A stretch of 64,000 nucleotides of DNA from Halospeciosus flavus (GTDB taxonomy: Archaea; Halobacteriota; Halobacteria; Halobacteriales; Halobacteriaceae), in contig NZ_CP122312.1 of assembly GCF_029814175.1 (NCBI RefSeq), forward strand, positions 2,914,001 to 2,978,000, given 5' to 3'. The notes below the pieces were generated by a model. The model was given only the letters and a program-made list of their open reading frames with translations, did not search any database and was not told the DNA's origin. The position numbers and the translations under genes are program-made. Every line of letters begins with the position of its first letter. The stretch's first letter is position 1. Below, one piece after another: positions 60,414 through 64,000 of this stretch.

Positions 60414-61385
60414 TTATTCCTGCTTCGCCCAGGGTTCGGTCGTCCCGCCGCCGTAGAGTTCGCGCATCAGCGTGACGATACTCTCGGGTGGGAACTGGCC
60501 GCGCTCTGTGACGATGGCGTCGACGTAGCGGGGCGGCGTCACGTCGAACGCCGGGTTCTCGACGGTGAGTCCCGGGTCCTCGGGGTCGTCGCCGGCGGCG
60601 ATGTCGGCGCGTTCCGACTCCGTGAGCACCTCCGACTCGTCGCGCATCTCGATCTCGACGGTGTGGCCGGTGAGCGTGTCCGGGTGGAGTTTGAGCGTCT
60701 GTGCGGCGACCATCACCGGGACGCCGCGCTCGCGGGCGTTGACCGCGAGACCGGAGGTCCCGATCTTGTTCACGACGCTCCCGTCGGCGGCGATGCTGTC
60801 CGCGCCGACGAGGACGTGGTCGACGTCGTCGAGGTAGCGGCGGGCAGCGTTGTCGACGACGAGCGTCACGTCGACGCCCCACTCGCGGAGTTGGCGGGCG
60901 GTGATGTGGCCCTGCTTCCGGGGCCGGGTCTCTTTCACGACCGCGGAAATCTCCTTGCCGTCTTCCAGCGCCGCCTTCACGCAGGAGAGCGCGTCCGTCG
61001 AGTGACAGTGCGTCATGACGGTGTCGCCGTCGCGCAGGCGGTTCGCGCCGACCTGTCCGAGGTTCTCCTGGGCGACGTCGAGTTCCGCCTCGAACTCCTC
61101 GACCGTCTCGACGACCGAGGCGCGGAGGTCGACCACCGAGTCCCCCTCCATCCCCCGGAGGACGTAGCGGAGGGCGTTGGGGAGACTGACGGCCGTCGGC
61201 CGCGTCTCGTGGAGGCGGCGGGCGGCCGCACGCAGTTCCTCGCGGAACGCCTCGGGCGAGTCGGCCTCGCTCTCGTGGGCCTGCGTCCGGAGCGCGTCGG
61301 CGGCCGCCCGGGCGATGGTCGCCGCCCCCCGAATCTCCATCTCCGCGATGTCCGCGGCCGTCTCCTCGACTTCCTCGTGGACCAT
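60414..61385 (-). CDS. Ribose-1,5-bisphosphate isomerase (eIF2B-like)
   Basis: 323 residues. eIF2B alpha-like fold. THCHSTDALS supplies the catalytic Cys and LVGADSIAADGSVVNKIGTS the catalytic Asp, as in the archaeal R15P isomerase, and EIRGAATIARAAADAL is typical of this branch. Converts ribose 1,5-bisphosphate to ribulose 1,5-bisphosphate. No RuBisCO gene is seen, which fits the non-carboxylating pathway of haloarchaea. ATG 61385. Confidence 0.9.
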   Translation of the reverse strand: MVHEEVEETAADIAEMEIRGAATIARAAADALRTQAHESEADSPEAFREELRAAARRLHETRPTAVSLPNALRYVLRGMEGDSVVDLRASVVETVEEFEAELDVAQENLGQVGANRLRDGDTVMTHCHSTDALSCVKAALEDGKEISAVVKETRPRKQGHITARQLREWGVDVTLVVDNAARRYLDDVDHVLVGADSIAADGSVVNKIGTSGLAVNARERGVPVMVAAQTLKLHPDTLTGHTVEIEMRDESEVLTESERADIAAGDDPEDPGLTVENPAFDVTPPRYVDAIVTERGQFPPESIVTLMRELYGGGTTEPWAKQE

Positions 61386-61693
61386 ACCGAAGGTTAGCGG
61401 CGCGCGGCCGAAAAGGTAGGGGGCGGCGGCGTGAGACGGAACGAGTCGGAACGGTTCGAGACCGGTCGGGACGGGAACGTACCACTATATACCCCTCTTA
61501 GCAGCCATCAAGTGGTCGGTGCGTCCACTATCGAACGCGTTGGGTCTCCCACCGCCCGACGCCGACGCTCACCGACGCCAAGCCCACCCACCGACGCCTC
61601 GACGTGCCCGTGTCGTGTCGTCCCCATCCCGGCGTGTCGTCTCGCCCCACCGCACGCCGGGTCTTTTTGCCGTCCCGTGCCGTCCCTTCGCGT
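61386..61693. other. Divergent intergenic region between the isomerase and deoC
   Basis: No gene. It contains an AT-rich CACTATATACCCCTCTTAG element (about 61482-61500) enclosed by ACCACT and AGTGGT half-sites, and a T-rich element (GTCTTTTTGC, 61661-61670) 28 bp before the deoC ATG that probably serves as the deoC promoter. What the first element drives is unclear: no start codon lies at its expected transcript start. Confidence 0.5.
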
Positions 61694-62338
61694 ATGAACG
61701 CCGACGAACTCGCGGCCCGTATCGACCACACCGTCCTCGGACCCGGCACCACCATCGACGACGTCGAGGACGTCCTCGACGCCTGCGAGGAGTACGGGAT
61801 GAACGCCTGTATCCCGCCGTGTTACGTGGCCGAGGCGGCCGAGTACGCACCGGACGTGACGCTCGCGACCGTGGTCGGGTTCCCCCACGGCCAGCACACC
61901 CCCGGCGTGAAGGCCGCCGAGGCCGAGGCGGCCTGGAACGACGGCGCCGACGAACTCGACGTCGTGATCAACGTCGGGCGACTCACACACGGCGAGTCGA
62001 TGGCCGTCCGCAACGACCTCGAACGCGTCGTCGCGGCCACGCCCCTCGACGTGAAGGTCATCGTCGAGGCCGGTCTGCTCACGGACGAGGAGAAACACGA
62101 TGCCTGCGAACTCGCGCGGGAGGCCGGCGCGGAGATGGTGAAGACCTCCACGGGGTTCTCCGCGGGCGGCGCCGCGGTCGCGGACGTCGAGTTGATGAGC
62201 GACTACCTCCCGGTGAAGGCCTCCGGCGGAATCGGCGACTACGAGACGGCGAAGGCGATGCTCGACGCCGGGGCCGAACGCATCGGCGCCTCCTCGGGCG
62301 TCGAAATCGTCGAAGACTACCGGGAGAACTACGCCTAG
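61694..62338 (+). CDS. deoC: Deoxyribose-phosphate aldolase
   Basis: 214 residues, class I aldolase. [10 protein letters not shown] at the N terminus, DVVINVGRL, the Schiff-base Lys region [15 protein letters not shown], and [12 protein letters not shown] plus VKASGGI. Splits 2-deoxyribose 5-phosphate to acetaldehyde and glyceraldehyde 3-phosphate, completing deoxynucleoside breakdown next to udp and the ribose-bisphosphate genes. The leaderless start is supported by the upstream T-rich element. Confidence 0.93.
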   Translation: MNADELAARIDHTVLGPGTTIDDVEDVLDACEEYGMNACIPPCYVAEAAEYAPDVTLATVVGFPHGQHTPGVKAAEAEAAWNDGADELDVVINVGRLTHGESMAVRNDLERVVAATPLDVKVIVEAGLLTDEEKHDACELAREAGAEMVKTSTGFSAGGAAVADVELMSDYLPVKASGGIGDYETAKAMLDAGAERIGASSGVEIVEDYRENYA

Positions 62339-62344
62339 TCGAGA

Positions 62345-63559
62345 CTACCGAATCGCCACGACGCGCGGTTTCCCGTCCACGCTCGACACCCGGACGAAGA
62401 CCCGACCCACCCCGGCTGCGACGGCGTGACCGGCGTAGTTCCCGAGTTCGACGCGCCACCGCTCCGGTCCGGAGAGGAGTTCACCGCCCGTGGGGTCCAG
62501 TCCGGCGACGAGACCGAGATCTGCCGACTCGTGTCCGCTGTGGGCCTGTCCGGAGACGACCAGCGTCTCGCCGACGACGGCCGGCGAACAGCGGACGCTC
62601 CCGCCGTCGGGTTGCCACGACCACGCGACCTCGCCCGTGGCGGCGTCGACGGCCTGCACGCTCCCGCCGCCGGTGTAGAGGTGCCGACCGTCGAAGGCCA
62701 CCGCCTCGTCGAACGGCGTCACGTCGTCGTCCGCCTCCCAGACGAGACTGCCGTTCTGTCGGTCGAGCGCGCGGAGCGAGCGCTCCAGACCGCCGACGTA
62801 GACGCGTCGGTCGCCGAGAACGGGCGGTCCCTCCATTCTCGCGTGGACGTTGCGCCACCAGAACTGCTCGCCGGTCGTGGTGAGACAGTGGACTTCGCCG
62901 GTCGTGGTCGCCGCGACGACGACGCCGAGGTTCACGGCGAGGGGGACGCGCACCTCACCCGGAACCTCTCTGGTCCACTCGACGGTCCCGCTCGACAGGT
63001 CGACGGCACAAACCTCACCCCCGTCGACCGCGACGAAGGCGGTCTCCCGGTCGTTCGAGAAGGCCGGCGGCGTGGTCGGTCTGGCGGGGAGGGCGATTCG
63101 TCCGTTCTCGGTGCCGTCGTCGAGTGCGTACTGGACGAGTGCGGGGTCGTCGGTCGCTTCGGGCACGTAGACGGTGCCGTCGAGCACGGCGGGCGACACG
63201 CCCTCGGGGAGCGGGGCGCTCCACTGGACGGCACCTCCCTCGACGTCGAGGACCCGGAGGACGTCGTCCGCGACGAGGAGGTGGCCGTTCGCCACGAGGG
63301 GGCGGACGCCGGGACCGACGGCGAAGTCCGTCCGCCACTCGACCGTGCCGTCGGTCGGTCCGTCTTCGCCGAGGACGGCGGCGGTGTTCGCGTCGTCGTG
63401 GCGGGCCGTCGGCCACCCCGCGTCGAACCGGACACCTTCGGGGTAGTCACTCCGAGCGGGGTCGTCGCCGAACGCGGTACAGCCGGCCGAACCGACCGCC
63501 GCGCCGGTGCCCAGCGCGGCGAGGAACGAGCGTCTAGTTGGGGTGGAGGGCGAGGACAC
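62345..63559 (-). CDS. Tat-exported PQQ-like beta-propeller lipoprotein
   Basis: 404 residues from GTG 63559. Tat signal TRRSFLAALGTGAAVGSAG with the lipobox Cys at about 27. Then repeated WD/PQQ-type blades (VEWRTDFAVGPGVRPLVANG, AVQWSAPLPEGVSPAVLDG, VEWTREVPGE, LVWEADDDV, VAWSWQPDGG). Likely an outer-surface binding or assembly protein; enzyme activity is not evident. The GTG start fits a CCATTAGG promoter element about 28 bp upstream; longer in-frame versions precede the promoter. Confidence 0.82.
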   Translation of the reverse strand: MSSPSTPTRRSFLAALGTGAAVGSAGCTAFGDDPARSDYPEGVRFDAGWPTARHDDANTAAVLGEDGPTDGTVEWRTDFAVGPGVRPLVANGHLLVADDVLRVLDVEGGAVQWSAPLPEGVSPAVLDGTVYVPEATDDPALVQYALDDGTENGRIALPARPTTPPAFSNDRETAFVAVDGGEVCAVDLSSGTVEWTREVPGEVRVPLAVNLGVVVAATTTGEVHCLTTTGEQFWWRNVHARMEGPPVLGDRRVYVGGLERSLRALDRQNGSLVWEADDDVTPFDEAVAFDGRHLYTGGGSVQAVDAATGEVAWSWQPDGGSVRCSPAVVGETLVVSGQAHSGHESADLGLVAGLDPTGGELLSGPERWRVELGNYAGHAVAAGVGRVFVRVSSVDGKPRVVAIR

Positions 63560-63638
63560 GGGCGGCGATTCAGCGTACGTCCTAATGGGTCTTGGGTCGG
63601 CGAGTGCCTTTTTGCGCCCGGCGCCACAGACGAGACGT

Positions 63639-63683
63639 ATGTACGCGCAGCGTCGCGGCCGCCTCCGGGGTGTGCGCCCGTGA
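63639..63683 (+). CDS. Putative 14-codon leaderless upstream ORF
   Basis: ATG 63639, 28 bp after the T-rich element GCCTTTTTGC, opens MYAQRRGRLRGVRP, whose TGA overlaps the GTG of the next gene (GTGA at 63680). This would make the transporter gene depend on coupled translation. The same arrangement is seen before ilvB. Very short, so evidence is positional only. Confidence 0.35.
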   Translation: MYAQRRGRLRGVRP

Positions 63684-64000
63684 CAGAGCGGACGATTCCG
63701 TCGAGTCGCACCCGTCTCGGCTGGTGGGCGCTCACCGGGTCGTTGGCCGCCATCGTCGCGTTCACGGCCTTCAGCCTGCTCGGGACGTTCGTCTTCGGGT
63801 TGTTCCTCTACTACGGGATGCGGCCCATCGACCACCGCATCGAGGACGTCGTCGAGTCGTCGGACGCCGCCGCCCTCCTCACCGTCCTGCTCACGGCGCT
63901 CCCGTTCTTCCTCGTCGGCGGCTACCTCGTCGTGATGGCGCTCGGCGAACTCCTCCCGCACCTTCGGGCCTACCGGGAGTTCCTCGCGCCCTACGTGGAC
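63680..64000 (+). CDS. AI-2E family transporter-like membrane protein, N-terminal part
   Basis: 107 residues up to the window end. Hydrophobic helices at about 12-45 (WWALTGSLAAIVAFTAFSLL, FVFGLFLYYGMRP) and 66-88, with a charged loop IDHRIEDVVESSD between. The pattern resembles the start of haloarchaeal AI-2E (PerM/TqsA-like) transporters. The GTG start overlaps the upstream mini-ORF. Truncated by the window edge. Confidence 0.6.
   Translation, partial: MTERTIPSSRTRLGWWALTGSLAAIVAFTAFSLLGTFVFGLFLYYGMRPIDHRIEDVVESSDAAALLTVLLTALPFFLVGGYLVVMALGELLPHLRAYREFLAPYVD

Noticed and set aside
1-64000. Integrated virus, plasmid or transposon
   Set aside because: No integrase, transposase, terminase, target-site duplication or marked composition shift was seen; the content is core metabolism and housekeeping.

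Overview
The window is chromosomal DNA of a haloarchaeon (class Halobacteria); the genus cannot be fixed from the sequence. The DNA is GC-rich, the predicted proteins are strongly acidic, most genes have an archaeal TATA-like element about 25-30 bp before a leaderless start, and many products are archaeal or haloarchaeal: a split GMP synthase, GatD, Orc1/Cdc6, a SAMP/MoaD protein, a Bat-type regulator, DUF5802/DUF5815/DUF6149-like proteins and Tat lipoproteins. No IS element, integrase, phage gene, CRISPR array, rRNA or tRNA was seen. The window looks like core chromosome.

Layout. 1-8.7 kb: end of an aminotransferase, then leuA and the operon ilvB-ilvN-ilvC-(small gene)-leuC-leuD-leuB. Both leuA and ilvB are preceded by a short leaderless leader ORF. 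The ilvB leader ends inside a strong hairpin whose loop holds its stop codon. 8.8-15.7 kb: thrB, two flavin oxidoreductases, an NmrA-like protein and small haloarchaeal proteins. 15.8-21.3 kb: carB and the divergent carA/lrp pair, sharing a dyad operator. 21.4-31.2 kb: IDI-like Nudix, JAMM protease, SDR, quinone-reductase-like enzyme, His-rich MoaB, folate enzyme, cupin, GMP synthase subunit B and CTP synthase. 31.2-35.4 kb: tandem alpha/beta-hydrolases, PspA, membrane proteins. 35.4-42.8 kb: thrS, a large Bat-family regulator, and a pair resembling the D-glutamate catabolism genes dgcA/dgcN. 42.8-46.1 kb: Vms1-like protein, a sequon-rich secreted protein and a winged-helix regulator.

46.1-48.4 kb holds orc1/cdc6 and a probable replication origin: at least five copies of an ORB-like repeat in both orientations, most preceded by C-rich tracts, with G-quadruplex-capable runs on opposite strands. 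48.4-55.7 kb: gatD, a broken GNAT gene, a SAMP1-like modifier with two extra C-terminal arginines, then a potassium-channel cluster (two TrkA-C membrane proteins, an MthK-like channel, an HPP-UspA fusion). 56.7-62.3 kb: nucleoside breakdown genes (uridine phosphorylase, PfkB kinase, ribose-1,5-bisphosphate isomerase, deoC), matching the non-carboxylating pentose bisphosphate pathway of haloarchaea. The window ends with a PQQ-type beta-propeller lipoprotein and the start of an AI-2E-like transporter.

The most novel-looking signals are the leader peptide/hairpin control of branched-chain amino acid genes, the origin architecture, the shared car operator and the SAMP with a C-terminal extension.
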